From: DAOSXA01 sp964526835
GTDB taxonomy: Bacteria > Zixibacteria > MSB-5A5 > GN15 > FEB-12
Direction: 5' to 3'
Assembly (NCBI GenBank): GCA_964526835.1
Contig: CAZGMK010000001.1
Coordinates: 62,001-126,000, forward strand
Length of the DNA: 64,000 nt
Shown here in pieces: positions 35,621-45,624 of this stretch; the first letter of the stretch is position 1; each line of letters opens with the position of its first letter. The position numbers were made by a program, and so were the translations under genes. Under the pieces are notes generated by a model. It made no database searches, was not told the DNA's origin, and was given only the letters and a program-made list of their open reading frames with translations.

Positions 35621-37819
35621 ATGATACACAAAGTCGAATTCGAATTGGGTGGTCAGACCATGACCATCGAGAGTGGTCGTCTGGCCAGGCAGGCCAACGG
35701 CGCCGTGACCGTGCGATACGGTGACTCCATGGTCATCAGCACGGTCTGTTCCAATGCGGAACCCAAACTGGGGTTTGATTTCTTCCCCTTAACAGTCGAG
35801 TACCGAGAGAAGAGCTATGCGGCCGGCAAGATTCCAGGGGGCTTCTTCAAGCGCGAGGGACGCCCATCCGAGAAGGAAATTCTCTCAATGCGGATTATAG
35901 ATCGCTCTATCCGACCGCTCTTCCCGGATGACTTCAGAGGCGAGACCCAGGTGATCAATTTCGTCGTTTCTCACGATCAACGCAACGATACTGATGTTCT
36001 TGCCCTCACCGGAACCGGTGCGTCCCTGGCCATCAGCGACATCCCGATCACGAAGCACATAGCCGGTGTTCGAGTCGGTCGTCTTGACGGCAAACTGGTG
36101 GTCAACCCCACGATGGATACGATCGAGGATTGTGATCTATATGTGGTCGTCGCCGGTTCAGCCGACGCCATCGCGATGGTCGAAGGAGGCGGACGAGAGG
36201 TCAGTGAGACCGAGATAGTGGAGGCGCTGACCTTCGGCCATGAGCAGATCAAGATCATTCTCGAGAACATCGAGAAACTGCGCCAGATGTGCGGGAAGGA
36301 GAAATTCGAGTATACGCCCGTGGTCATTGATGAAGCTCTCAAGGAGAGAGTCGTCTCTGAAGCCGGCGATAAGTTCGACCAGTTCAACCTGATCGCCGAC
36401 AAGGACGAGCGCAGCAAGACCAAGAAGGACTTCGAGAAAACTCTGGTCGAGAAACTCGAGGAGGAGTTCCCGGAGTGCGACAAAGATGTCCATAATATCC
36501 TTCATGACATCGATGCCTCATCGATGCGAAGTATGATATTGAACGAAGAGAAACGCATTGACGGCCGCCAGCCGGATGACATTCGGGAGATCACCTGCGA
36601 GGTCGGAGTACTGCCACGGAGCCATGGGTCGGCCTTGTTCACTCGCGGGCAGACCCAGGCGCTGGTAACGGCGACGCTGGGTACGAAAGTTGACGAGCAG
36701 AGGCTCGATGAGTTGGAGGGAGACTCCACCAAGAGCTACATGCTTCACTACAATTTCCCGCCGTTCTCGACTGGCGAGACGAAACCCATTCGCGGCACCA
36801 ACCGTCGCGAAATCGGGCATGGCGCACTGGCTGAGCGGGCCCTGTTCCCGGTGATTCCGTCAGAAGAGGGATTTCCGTACACCCTTCGCATCGTCTCGGA
36901 CATCATGGAGTCGAACGGCTCGTCGTCGATGGCCACTGTCTGCGGCGGCTCGTTATGCCTGATGGACGCCGGTGTCCCCATCAAGGCCCCGGTCGCCGGT
37001 ATCGCCATGGGCCTGATCAAGAGAGACGAGAAGGTAGTGATCCTGACCGACATCCTGGGCGATGAGGATCATTTCGGCGACATGGACTTCAAGGTTGCCG
37101 GTACTCGCGAAGGTATCACTTCTATTCAGATGGACATCAAGATATCCGGTCTGGAGCTCTCCATAATGGAGGACGCGCTGGGCAAGGCCCGCCAGGCTCG
37201 AACCAGGATCCTTGATGCCATGGACGCGACGCTGCCGAAACATCGCGATCAACTCTCGGAGTATGCTCCGCGCATCATAACTATCCGCATACCGATCACC
37301 AAGATCGGTGACATCATCGGCCCCGGCGGCAAGACCATTCGTGCCATTACCGATGAGACCGGCGCCAAGATAGACATCTCCGATGACGGCACCGTGCTGA
37401 TCGCATCGGTGGACGGCGAGGCCGGACGCCTGGCCATGGAGCGTATTCAGGAGCTGACCGAGGAAGCAGAACTGGGCAAGACATACATAGGGACGGTTCG
37501 TCGTGTGACGAACTTCGGTGCCTTTGTCGAGATCCTGCCCGGCACCGATGGCCTGATTCACATCTCAGAACTCGAGATCGGCCGAGTCGATCGAGTCGAG
37601 GACGTGGTCAATGTCGGCGACCAGGTGGAGGTCAAGGTCATAAACATCGACAACGACGGCAAAGTTCGTCTTTCGCGTGCGGCGCTGCTTCCTGGATACC
37701 AGGAGGATCAGGGCGGTGCGGGCGGAGGACGCGGCGGCGGTCGTAACGGCGGCGGACGAGGCGGCCCACGCGGTGGCGGCGGACGTGACCGTCGGTCCGG
37801 GTCCAGAGGACGAGGCTAG
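35621..37819 (+). CDS. pnp: polyribonucleotide nucleotidyltransferase (PNPase)
   Basis: 732 residues: two RNase PH-like domains (about 10-230 and 310-545; GGFFKREGRPSEKE, LPRSHGSALFTRGQTQALV), a KH domain (about 550-615; IGDIIGPGGKTIRAI) and an S1 domain (about 620-690; GTVRRVTNFGAFVEILPGTDGLIHISEL). A tail of about 35 residues rich in Gly and Arg closes the protein. It degrades RNA phosphorolytically from the 3' end. The RGG-like tail is unusual. The stop codon is followed directly by the start codon of the M16 peptidase. Confidence 0.96.
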   Translation: MIHKVEFELGGQTMTIESGRLARQANGAVTVRYGDSMVISTVCSNAEPKLGFDFFPLTVEYREKSYAAGKIPGGFFKREGRPSEKEILSMRIIDRSIRPLFPDDFRGETQVINFVVSHDQRNDTDVLALTGTGASLAISDIPITKHIAGVRVGRLDGKLVVNPTMDTIEDCDLYVVVAGSADAIAMVEGGGREVSETEIVEALTFGHEQIKIILENIEKLRQMCGKEKFEYTPVVIDEALKERVVSEAGDKFDQFNLIADKDERSKTKKDFEKTLVEKLEEEFPECDKDVHNILHDIDASSMRSMILNEEKRIDGRQPDDIREITCEVGVLPRSHGSALFTRGQTQALVTATLGTKVDEQRLDELEGDSTKSYMLHYNFPPFSTGETKPIRGTNRREIGHGALAERALFPVIPSEEGFPYTLRIVSDIMESNGSSSMATVCGGSLCLMDAGVPIKAPVAGIAMGLIKRDEKVVILTDILGDEDHFGDMDFKVAGTREGITSIQMDIKISGLELSIMEDALGKARQARTRILDAMDATLPKHRDQLSEYAPRIITIRIPITKIGDIIGPGGKTIRAITDETGAKIDISDDGTVLIASVDGEAGRLAMERIQELTEEAELGKTYIGTVRRVTNFGAFVEILPGTDGLIHISELEIGRVDRVEDVVNVGDQVEVKVINIDNDGKVRLSRAALLPGYQEDQGGAGGGRGGGRNGGGRGGPRGGGGRDRRSGSRGRG

Positions 37820-39097
37820 ATGGCCAAACGTCGTGAGATACACGGCGGCGTTTACCGCAAGACGACATTAGACAATGGACTGCGGGTGATCTCTGAGAGA
37901 TTGCCCGCAGTTCGTTCCGTGTCTCTGGGCGTGTGGATTGACACCGGCTCCCGTCACGAAGACAGCGCTGAGCATGGTGTCAGCCACTTGATTGAACACA
38001 TGGTGTTCAAGGGAACCCGCAATCGTAACGCCCGGCAAATTGCATCATCACTGGAGTCGCTGGGAGGCTCGCTCAATGCATTCACGGCCAGAGAGCAGAC
38101 GTGCTACACTGCCCGGATAATGGACGAGCACCTGCCTGAGGCAGTCGACGTGCTGGCCGACATTGTATGTCGCGCCAGCTTCACTCCGACCAACCTCAAG
38201 CGGGAGAAACTGGTGATCTGTGAAGAGATCAAGGAATCGCTTGAGAATCCATCGGATCGGATTCACGATCTCTTCGCTGAAACCTTCTGGAGCGGGCAGC
38301 CGCTTGGACGGCCAATCCTGGGGACCGCCGAAAGCGTCCTGGGGATGAAGCGAGGCCGGGTGCTCAGCTATCTGAAGCGTCAGTACCGGGCCGGATCAGT
38401 TGTCATCGCGGCTTCGGGGGCGATCGATCACGATGAACTGGTCGCGCTGGCAGGTGAGCGGTTCGACTTTGTTCGGGGGCGCGGTGTCATCGGTAATCAC
38501 GCCGAGCCACCGTCCAGACTCACGTTAAATGTCGTCCCCAACGAAACCGAGCAAATCCACGCCAGCCTGGGCTACCCGGGGCTTTCGTACAAGGAGGAGG
38601 ACCGTATACCGATGCTTGCCCTGACCACCTATCTTGGTGCGGGCATGTCCTCCGTACTCTTCCAGAAGGTCCGCGAAAAACGAGGCTTGGCCTATACGGT
38701 GTTCTCGTACCACGATTCCTATCGTGACGGCGGCATGTTTGGCACCTACTTCGCCACCGATAAGCGCTGCCTGGGCATGGCGCTGAAGATAACGCTCGAC
38801 GAAATACGCCGTCTGACCAAACGTCGTCTGTCCATCGAGCGCCTCGACCAGGTGAAGCAACAGCTCAAGGGTCAGTTGATGATCGGAATGGAGTCAACCG
38901 CGGCCCGCATGAACCGGCTCGCCCGCCTCGAGCTCATGCTAGAGCGCTATATCCCGTTGACCAGGACTCTCGATCAGATCGACGCCGTCGATCGTGATCG
39001 GCTCATCGAGCTGGCCCGGCGAGTGTTCGATGACCACAAGCTGGTGATCGCTGCGCTCGGCCCGGCCGATGAGAAGGTCATTGCCGCTGCGGTGTAG
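37820..39097 (+). CDS. M16 family zinc peptidase (pitrilysin/MPP-like)
   Basis: 425 residues with the inverted zinc motif HLIEH in GVSHLIEHMVFKGT (about 56-69) and the downstream glutamate in VICEEIKESLENPSDR. The R/Y pair expected in the C-terminal half is suggested by KVREKRGLAYTVFSY. This matches the single-chain bacterial M16B type, such as Bacillus MlpA, encoded next to pnp there as well. It begins at the base after the pnp stop. Confidence 0.92.
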   Translation: MAKRREIHGGVYRKTTLDNGLRVISERLPAVRSVSLGVWIDTGSRHEDSAEHGVSHLIEHMVFKGTRNRNARQIASSLESLGGSLNAFTAREQTCYTARIMDEHLPEAVDVLADIVCRASFTPTNLKREKLVICEEIKESLENPSDRIHDLFAETFWSGQPLGRPILGTAESVLGMKRGRVLSYLKRQYRAGSVVIAASGAIDHDELVALAGERFDFVRGRGVIGNHAEPPSRLTLNVVPNETEQIHASLGYPGLSYKEEDRIPMLALTTYLGAGMSSVLFQKVREKRGLAYTVFSYHDSYRDGGMFGTYFATDKRCLGMALKITLDEIRRLTKRRLSIERLDQVKQQLKGQLMIGMESTAARMNRLARLELMLERYIPLTRTLDQIDAVDRDRLIELARRVFDDHKLVIAALGPADEKVIAAAV

Positions 39098-39104
39098 GTG
39101 AGTA

Positions 39105-39908
39105 ATGGCGATGGCCGTGTCCGCGGAATCCGGCGCTCCCCCGAAAGTCCTCGTTTTTCACAGCACTTCAAGACGATTCACATATAGCTCGACCAACTAC
39201 TCCCCACAGCGTCTGACTTCTCTTCTCAGCGGTCTCATCGCGAGTGGCTTGCTACTGTCCGACCTGAAGGACCTGGTCGACAATCCCCGCCCGGGCCGCG
39301 TGGCTCTGACCTTCGACGACGGTTTCCGCAGCTTGCTGGAGATTGTGCCAAGGCTCCTCGACGAGTTCGACTGCCGCCCCACGGTTTTTGTACCCACCGC
39401 ATACATAGGGCGACCAAACAGCTGGGACTACGGGCATCGGTTGGCCCCGCAAGACCATCTGGATGCCCCCTCGCTATTGCAGCTGGCCGAACTCGGCGTT
39501 CACATCGCGGCTCACGGGCACCGGCATATTGATCTGACTCGTCTGCCCCTTGACCAGGCGAGTACTGAGCTGGGTGAGTCAAGGCACATCCTTGAGAAGC
39601 TGCTGGGCTGCGACGTCGATACTGTGAGTTACCCGTTTGGGCGAGTCAACCCCGAAATCATCGAAGCGGCAGGACAGGCGGGCTATCGCCACGGTTTCAC
39701 GCTGTCATATCCATCGGCCGCTGATGACCCGTTGGCCAGAGGCCGCATGGCCGTCTACGGGTTTGACACGCCGCTCGCGGTTCGGCAGAAACTCTCCGGT
39801 GGCTGGGGCCGACGTCTGGAAGCATTCAAGGCCGGCCTGACCAATCGTCTCTCTCACGGTACGACGCTCCTAAACCGGGTGCGGCAGGGGCTCTCGAGCA
39901 CCGGCTGA
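39105..39908 (+). CDS. polysaccharide deacetylase (NodB homology domain)
   Basis: 267 residues with the metal-binding motifs TFDDGF (about 67-72) and HGHRH (about 130-134, the HxxxH pair), and YPFGRVNPEIIEAAGQAGYRHGFTL. Members remove N- or O-acetyl groups from peptidoglycan, chitin-like or exopolysaccharide chains. No clear signal peptide is visible. In Bacillus a deacetylase-family gene (ylxY) also lies beside pnp and the M16 gene, so the context is conserved. The substrate is unknown. Confidence 0.88.
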   Translation: MAMAVSAESGAPPKVLVFHSTSRRFTYSSTNYSPQRLTSLLSGLIASGLLLSDLKDLVDNPRPGRVALTFDDGFRSLLEIVPRLLDEFDCRPTVFVPTAYIGRPNSWDYGHRLAPQDHLDAPSLLQLAELGVHIAAHGHRHIDLTRLPLDQASTELGESRHILEKLLGCDVDTVSYPFGRVNPEIIEAAGQAGYRHGFTLSYPSAADDPLARGRMAVYGFDTPLAVRQKLSGGWGRRLEAFKAGLTNRLSHGTTLLNRVRQGLSSTG

Positions 39909-39930
39909 ACGGCTCGTGAGGCATAATATC

Positions 39931-39959
39931 TTGCATCGGAAATCCGATTATGGTAGTAT
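39931..39959 (+). promoter_or_regulatory. putative promoter of leuS
   Basis: TTGCAT (39931-39936) and TAGTAT (39954-39959) are 17 bases apart, in the only sizeable gap before leuS. The leader to 39987 would be about 20 bases. Confidence 0.4.
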
Positions 39960-39986
39960 TGACCGCAATTCGACCGCGAGGACGCC

Positions 39987-42485
39987 ATGACAACACATAG
40001 ATCGACCGAAAGAGCCTACGACTTCAAGGCGATTGAGGCCAAGTGGCAACAGCGCTGGGATGAACAACAGCTCTTCCGTGCCCCCGACACCCTCGATCCC
40101 GAGAACAAGTTCTACATGCTCGTGATGTTCGCATATCCTTCCGGTGACATCCACATGGGGCACTTCCGCAACTACATTATCGGCGATGCCGTAGCGCGCC
40201 GTCAGATGATGATGGGTAAGGACGTCCTGCATCCTTTCGGCTGGGATGCCTTCGGCCTGCCGGCGGAACGGGCGGCCATACAAAGAGGCATTCATCCCTC
40301 GCAATGGACGCTGAACAACATCGACGTTTCGCGTGAGACTCTCAAGAAAGTCGGCATTTCTTTCGATTGGTCGCGCGAAGTCACATCGTGCCTGCCCGAG
40401 TACTACAGGTGGACCCAGTGGATGTTCATCCAGCTTTTCAAGAAGGGACTGGCCTACCGCAAACGCGGATTCATCAACTGGTGCCCGGAGGACAAAACCG
40501 TGCTGGCGAACGAGCAGGTAGTCGACGGCAAGTGCGAACGATGCGGCACGGAGGTGATAAAGAAAGACCAGATTCAATGGTACTTCAAGATCACCGAGTA
40601 TGCCGATCAGTTGATCGACGATCTGGACAAGCTCCCGCACTGGCCGGAAAACGTCAAGACAATGCAGCGAGAGTGGATCGGTCGCTCGCACGGGGCCGAG
40701 ATAGACTTCAGGATCGAGGAAACAGGGGAGAGGCTGCCTGTCTTCACCACCCGTCCGGACACGATCTACGGCGTTACTTTCATGGCCATTGCGCCCGAGT
40801 CAGAGGTCATCGACAAGCTGAAACTTGCCCCTGGCTTCGCCGCCAGGGTTGATGCCTACCGTCAGAAGGCAATGCAACGATCAGATATTGAGCGAGCCGC
40901 GGCCACTGAAGACAAGGACGGAGTATTCACCGGCAAGTACGCGATTAATCCGTTCAACGGCGAGCGCGTCCAGCTCTGGGTTGCCGATTATGTTCTGGCG
41001 GGCTACGGCACCGGCGTAGTGATGGCTGTTCCGGCTCACGACACCCGCGACTTCGCATTCGCACGCAAATACGATATACCCATCAAGGTTGTGATTCGCC
41101 CCGATGGCGATGCAAGCCTGAGTGAGTCCGAGGTGGATGGAGCCTTCACTGAGTTCGGCCCGATGATCAACTCCGGCCAGTTTGATGGATTGGCGGGGGT
41201 GCCAGCGGTCAAGGCGGTGACGGATCATGCTGAACAACAGGGCTTTGGGCGACACAAGGTGAACTATAAGCTCAAGGACTGGTCGATCTCTCGTCAGCGC
41301 TACTGGGGTACCCCGATTCCCATAGTACATTGCGCTGACTGTGGTATGGTCCCGGTGAACGAGGAGGACCTTCCGGTCAAACTACCGGCCACGGATAATT
41401 TCGTTCCAAAGGGCCGGTCCCCGTTGGCGGATGTGCCGGAGTACATTAACACGAAGTGCCCGAAGTGTGGCGGCCCGGCTCAGCGCGATCCGGATACGAT
41501 GGATACCTATGTCTGTTCATCGTGGTACTATCTGCGTTACCTGGACGCCCACAATACCTCCCGGCCCTTTGACAAGGTCAAGGCCAACAACGGCTTGCCG
41601 ATCGACCTGTATGTCGGCGGAGTAACGCACGCCACAGGGCATCTCATCTACTTCAGGTTCTTCCACAAGTTTCTCCGGGATCTTGGCTGGCTCAGGCATG
41701 ACGAGCCGGCTGCGCGCTTGTTCAATCATGGTATGGTGATGGACGCCCACGGCGAAGTGATGTCAAAGTCGAGGGGTAATGTGGTATCGCCCATAGACGT
41801 TATGGCGCAGCGAGGCGTCGACATAACTCGTCTGGCCATGTACTTTACGGCTCCGAGTGAGAAGGAAGTCATGTGGAGCGACCAGACCATCGCGGGAGTC
41901 GAGCGATTCGTGCTGAACCGGCTTAGTCGGATAACTGGCGACCTGCGGGGCTCCAGGTCCGAGTTCAACCAACACTTCAACCACGGCGATCTAATTGATT
42001 CCGATCGTGATCTGTACGTCAAACTCAACCAGACGATCAAAAAGGCCGGCGAGGACTCGGATCGTCTTCAGTTTAACACAGTTATCGCCGCGCTCATGGA
42101 ACTGCTTCGAGACTATCAGGCCGACTTGGTTGAGAACGATGCTCTCAATGACAAGGTCATCTTAAACGCAATTCAGATAATCGCTCCGCTGGCGCCGCAC
42201 CTGGCCGAGGAGCTCTGGGAACGGGCCGGGTTTGAGGAGTCGGTATTCAAGTCAAGGTGGCCGGAATTCGACGCGGAGGCAATCGTCGCCGAAGAGATTG
42301 AGATCGCCGTGCAAGTAAATGGAAAGCTGCGCGGGACCGTGTTGGTATCGCCGGACGCGGATCAGGAGGTCGTTGAGAAGGCTGCGAATTCCGACCCGAG
42401 GATCCAAGTGCACACCAAAGGCAAAGAGATATTGAAGAAGATATTTGTGAAAGGGCGCATCCTGAACATCGTGGTCAAACGCTGA
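39987..42485 (+). CDS. leuS: leucyl-tRNA synthetase
   Basis: 832 residues. The HIGH motif is HMGH in YPSGDIHMGHFRNY (about 50-63). Zinc-type cysteines occur in CPEDKTVLANEQV and KCERCG. The CP1 editing domain has TTRPDTIYGVTFMAIAPE and GTGVVMAVPAHDTRDF, and KMSKS appears as MSKSRGN near 591. The C-terminal anticodon domain ends with VNGKLRG and a KIFVKGRILNIVV tail. All catalytic and editing motifs look intact. Confidence 0.97.
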   Translation: MTTHRSTERAYDFKAIEAKWQQRWDEQQLFRAPDTLDPENKFYMLVMFAYPSGDIHMGHFRNYIIGDAVARRQMMMGKDVLHPFGWDAFGLPAERAAIQRGIHPSQWTLNNIDVSRETLKKVGISFDWSREVTSCLPEYYRWTQWMFIQLFKKGLAYRKRGFINWCPEDKTVLANEQVVDGKCERCGTEVIKKDQIQWYFKITEYADQLIDDLDKLPHWPENVKTMQREWIGRSHGAEIDFRIEETGERLPVFTTRPDTIYGVTFMAIAPESEVIDKLKLAPGFAARVDAYRQKAMQRSDIERAAATEDKDGVFTGKYAINPFNGERVQLWVADYVLAGYGTGVVMAVPAHDTRDFAFARKYDIPIKVVIRPDGDASLSESEVDGAFTEFGPMINSGQFDGLAGVPAVKAVTDHAEQQGFGRHKVNYKLKDWSISRQRYWGTPIPIVHCADCGMVPVNEEDLPVKLPATDNFVPKGRSPLADVPEYINTKCPKCGGPAQRDPDTMDTYVCSSWYYLRYLDAHNTSRPFDKVKANNGLPIDLYVGGVTHATGHLIYFRFFHKFLRDLGWLRHDEPAARLFNHGMVMDAHGEVMSKSRGNVVSPIDVMAQRGVDITRLAMYFTAPSEKEVMWSDQTIAGVERFVLNRLSRITGDLRGSRSEFNQHFNHGDLIDSDRDLYVKLNQTIKKAGEDSDRLQFNTVIAALMELLRDYQADLVENDALNDKVILNAIQIIAPLAPHLAEELWERAGFEESVFKSRWPEFDAEAIVAEEIEIAVQVNGKLRGTVLVSPDADQEVVEKAANSDPRIQVHTKGKEILKKIFVKGRILNIVVKR

Positions 42486-42558
42486 TTGGGATTGCGAGCT
42501 GCATGCGCAGCTGTAGATGGTTGGTGTAAGTTAACATAATATTGCTTATGGGACACAA

Positions 42559-43251
42559 TTGAAGCTCTCAGTAGTTATACCGGTCTTCAACGAACTCTCG
42601 ACCCTCGAGCAAATCCTTCGCGCTGTGAAGGCCTCCCCGGTTCACGACATGGAGATTATCCTGGTCGACGATTACTCCACCGACGGCACCCGGGACTTGA
42701 TTCGCGAGAAGCTTGCCGACGAGGTCGATCAGGTACTGTATCAGCCACGCAACATGGGCAAAGGCGCCGCCCTGCGCGAGGGCTTTCGCCACGCCACCGG
42801 CGACATTGTCGTGGTCCAGGACGCCGATCTTGAATACGATCCCCGGCAGTACCCCGATCTTATCGAGCCGATTGTAAGGGATCGCGCCGATGTTGTCTAC
42901 GGTTCGCGCTTTCAGGGCGGTGGGCCGCACCGGGTCGTCTACTTCTGGCACTATGTGGGGAACAAGCTCCTGACGCTGCTTTCCAATATGCTCACCAATA
43001 TCAACCTGACCGACATGGAGACCTGCTACAAGGTATTCCGACGGGACATTATCCAATCGGTCGATATTCGAGAGAATCGCTTCGGATTTGAGCCGGAGAT
43101 TACCGCCAAGGTGGCCCGAATGAACGTGCGGATATACGAAATAGGCATTTCTTACTATGGCCGGACGTACGCAGAGGGCAAGAAGATCGGGTGGCGGGAC
43201 GGTCTCAGGGCGGTCTGGTGTATTCTCAAGTACAATTTGTGGGCGCGCTGA
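42559..43251 (+). CDS. family 2 glycosyltransferase (dolichyl/undecaprenyl-phosphate sugar synthase type)
   Basis: 230 residues of GT-A fold: VVIPVFNELSTLEQIL, IILVDDYSTDGT, VVQDADLEYDPRQYPDLI (the DxD-like metal site), DMETCYKVFRRDI and FGFEPEITAKVAR. This pattern fits synthases that load a sugar onto a polyprenyl phosphate. No membrane helix is evident. The start is TTG at 42559, since the only nearby ATG (42549) is out of frame and stops at once. TAATAT (42537-42542) could be its -10. Together with the convergent epimerase and dehydrogenase genes it suggests surface polysaccharide work. Confidence 0.88.
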   Translation: MKLSVVIPVFNELSTLEQILRAVKASPVHDMEIILVDDYSTDGTRDLIREKLADEVDQVLYQPRNMGKGAALREGFRHATGDIVVVQDADLEYDPRQYPDLIEPIVRDRADVVYGSRFQGGGPHRVVYFWHYVGNKLLTLLSNMLTNINLTDMETCYKVFRRDIIQSVDIRENRFGFEPEITAKVARMNVRIYEIGISYYGRTYAEGKKIGWRDGLRAVWCILKYNLWAR

Positions 43252-43286
43252 TGTGCAGAAGCTAAAGCATCACATCAGGTCAATGT

Positions 43287-44267
43287 CTATAGCCATCCGC
43301 GCTTAGCCAGGTTCCGGCGCTGGCTTTCGTAAGCCCGACGGTTCTTTATGGCTTCGATGTACCAGTCTATCGACGGCATCAGGCCGCGTCTGAGCGTGGT
43401 CGTCGGGCTGTAACCGAGCAGCCGCCGAGCAGCCGTAATGTTGCCGACAAACGAGGAAATCTCGCCAACTCGCTTATCGCTCAGGAGGATAGTTGATTGA
43501 GAATCTAGCAGGTCAATGATCCATTTGGCCAGATCGACCAGCCTCTCCCCTCTTCCGGTGGCCAGATTGAATGTCTGACCGGCCACTTCGTCGAATCGAT
43601 CGATGATCCGAACCAGGCCGTCAACGCAGTCGTCGATGTAAGTGAAGTCCAGACGCTTCTCTCGTCCGAACACGGTTATCTCCCGGTTGCGCAATGCATA
43701 GAAGAGGAATAGCGGAATGACCCTCTCGCTGACGTCGTAGCGTCCGTAGACATTCGAAAGTCGCGCAATCACCGGTTGAATGTCATAGCACTCCCGCCAA
43801 GCATGTATAAGCGCCTCGGCAGCGAACTTCGAGGCCGTATAGGGAGCCTTGATGCGGCTGACATGGGTATCATCTTCGCGCCGTTTGATGCCGCGCGCGG
43901 ACTCGCCGTAGACTTCGCGGGAAGACGAGAAAAGAACCCGCTTGATGCCCTGGCTGCGTGCATACTGCAGGACATTGTGGGTCATGATGTAGTTATCAAG
44001 CGCCAGTTGCGGTCTCTCGACCAGGTCGTGTACTCGAGCATTCGCCGCGAGATGAACAATCACATCAGGTCGGTGAGGCACGCGACTTGTGTTCAATGGC
44101 TTACGCAGGTCGTGCCTGATCGTTTGACCATCGATGTCGGTATCCCACAGATTCCCTCTGATATCCAGGGGGAGGATTCGATAACCGTTCTCCCGCAGCC
44201 GCATAACCAAGGCGGTACCGACAGTGCCTGATGAGCCGGTGATGAGAATAACCGGTTTGGTCTTCAT
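43287..44267 (-). CDS. extended-SDR sugar-nucleotide epimerase/dehydratase
   Basis: 326 residues with the NAD-binding motif TGSSGTVG (about 11-18), a serine-rich active-site strand (VLFSSSREVYGES) and the catalytic YTASK (Tyr and Lys). NVYGRYD and RLDFTYIDDCVDGLVR match UDP-glucose 4-epimerase-like proteins. The exact sugar is unknown. It lies 12 bases downstream of the UDP-sugar dehydrogenase gene on the same strand. Confidence 0.88.
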   Translation of the reverse strand: MKTKPVILITGSSGTVGTALVMRLRENGYRILPLDIRGNLWDTDIDGQTIRHDLRKPLNTSRVPHRPDVIVHLAANARVHDLVERPQLALDNYIMTHNVLQYARSQGIKRVLFSSSREVYGESARGIKRREDDTHVSRIKAPYTASKFAAEALIHAWRECYDIQPVIARLSNVYGRYDVSERVIPLFLFYALRNREITVFGREKRLDFTYIDDCVDGLVRIIDRFDEVAGQTFNLATGRGERLVDLAKWIIDLLDSQSTILLSDKRVGEISSFVGNITAARRLLGYSPTTTLRRGLMPSIDWYIEAIKNRRAYESQRRNLAKRGWL

Positions 44268-44279
44268 GCGCAGCCTTCC

Positions 44280-45581
44280 TCACACAAATTCGAATCCTGC
44301 CTTTCGCCACGTCGCTCGCGTGAGTAGTCGAAACCGATCGCACACTATGCTACCTTCCATGAACCGGATTGCCAGCGACGGTTTCAGACCTCTGAACTGG
44401 CGATGAGGTGTCCCGATGATCAATGCGTGGGCGCCCTGCAGGGTCTGTTCCAGGCTGCTCTCCAGTGCCAGGCCCGCGTCTACTATCCTTGAGGACGATT
44501 TCAAGTACGGCTCGAATACTCTAATACTCGCGCCTCGCCGCCGGAGCATCATCGCCAGGGCCACTGCCTGCGACCCCCGTGTGTCGTCGGTCTCCGGTTT
44601 GAACGCGGCCCCGAGCAGGGCCAACGTTCTGCCCTTGAGAGATCGTCCGAGCCCGTCCCGGATGGCTGCGACCACATCTTCTAGTACCCGACGATTCACC
44701 TGTAAGGCGGTTTGGGCGGCGGCGAAGGTGAACGTTTGCCCTAATTCGCGGGAATTTACGAGATTGCAGTCCTTGGGAAGACAGGATCCCCCGAAACCGA
44801 GGCCGGGGTTGAAATAGTCGCTGCCGATTCGTTGATCTAGTCCGATCGCCTCTCGGATCGTGTCGATGTCGAGGCCCTCCTTGTGCGCGTAGAGGCCAAT
44901 TTCGTGGATGAAGGCCAGACGATGCGACAAGTATAGATTCGAAGCCAGTTTGATCAGCTCAGCCGAGCGCATGTCGCAGGTAATGATGGGAACCGCGTCG
45001 TCGTACATGTCCCTGTAGAATCGCCTGAGTCTTCGTTCAGTCTGCTTGTCCTCGGCGCCGATGACGACGCGCCAGGGTTTCGCGGTGTCTTCATACGCGT
45101 AGCCCTCTCGGAGGAACTCCGGGTTCACGGCAACCCGAACACGGTCTCCGTGCGCTTGAACATCCAGCAGACGGCGAAACTCCTCGGCAAAGCCCAGCAC
45201 GTTGGTTGACTTAATGGCAACCGTGCAGATGCGTCGACGGGGGCAATCGGCGATCCACTCGGCCAGCCGAGCGAATGTGTTCAGCCTCATTCGCCAACCC
45301 CTGCTATCGACCGAGTCGATCGCTATGATGATCAAGTCGGCCTTTCGATAGACGGTGGGCGATGGACCGGCTATCTCAATCCTGCGTTTGCGTATGGCTT
45401 CTCGAAAATGCCTCTGTAGCTCTGGTTCCAGAAAGTGCAGCTCCCCTCGCCTGAGACTCCCGGTGGTGTATGGATTCTTCTCCACGACCGTAACAGGATG
45501 GCCGTTATCGGCCAGGAAAGTCGCCGTAGCCAGGCCCACGAAGCCGGCCCCTACGACAAGGATTGATCGGCCGGAGTTCAT
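44280..45581 (-). CDS. UDP-glucose/GDP-mannose dehydrogenase family protein
   Basis: 433 residues. An NAD-binding fold (VVGAGFVGLATATFLADNGH) begins near residue 7. The catalytic cysteine occurs in GFGGSCLPKD, with AELIKLASNLYLSHRLAFIHE before it and LALLGAAFKPETDDTRGSQ in the C-terminal domain. It oxidises a UDP- or GDP-sugar to the uronic acid. Active-site features look intact. The frame continues to 45617, but the NAD motif places the start at 45581. With the adjacent epimerase it would supply uronic-acid-type precursors. Confidence 0.9.
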   Translation of the reverse strand: MNSGRSILVVGAGFVGLATATFLADNGHPVTVVEKNPYTTGSLRRGELHFLEPELQRHFREAIRKRRIEIAGPSPTVYRKADLIIIAIDSVDSRGWRMRLNTFARLAEWIADCPRRRICTVAIKSTNVLGFAEEFRRLLDVQAHGDRVRVAVNPEFLREGYAYEDTAKPWRVVIGAEDKQTERRLRRFYRDMYDDAVPIITCDMRSAELIKLASNLYLSHRLAFIHEIGLYAHKEGLDIDTIREAIGLDQRIGSDYFNPGLGFGGSCLPKDCNLVNSRELGQTFTFAAAQTALQVNRRVLEDVVAAIRDGLGRSLKGRTLALLGAAFKPETDDTRGSQAVALAMMLRRRGASIRVFEPYLKSSSRIVDAGLALESSLEQTLQGAHALIIGTPHRQFRGLKPSLAIRFMEGSIVCDRFRLLTRATWRKAGFEFV

Positions 45582-45624
45582 GCAGTCCAAAATAAGGTGA
45601 ACCGGGCGATTGACCAACGGCTAA

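Noticed and set aside
42497..42512. Inverted repeat AGCTGC/GCAGCT after leuS as a terminator
   Set aside because: The stem is only 6 bp and no T run follows, so it is not a supported intrinsic terminator.
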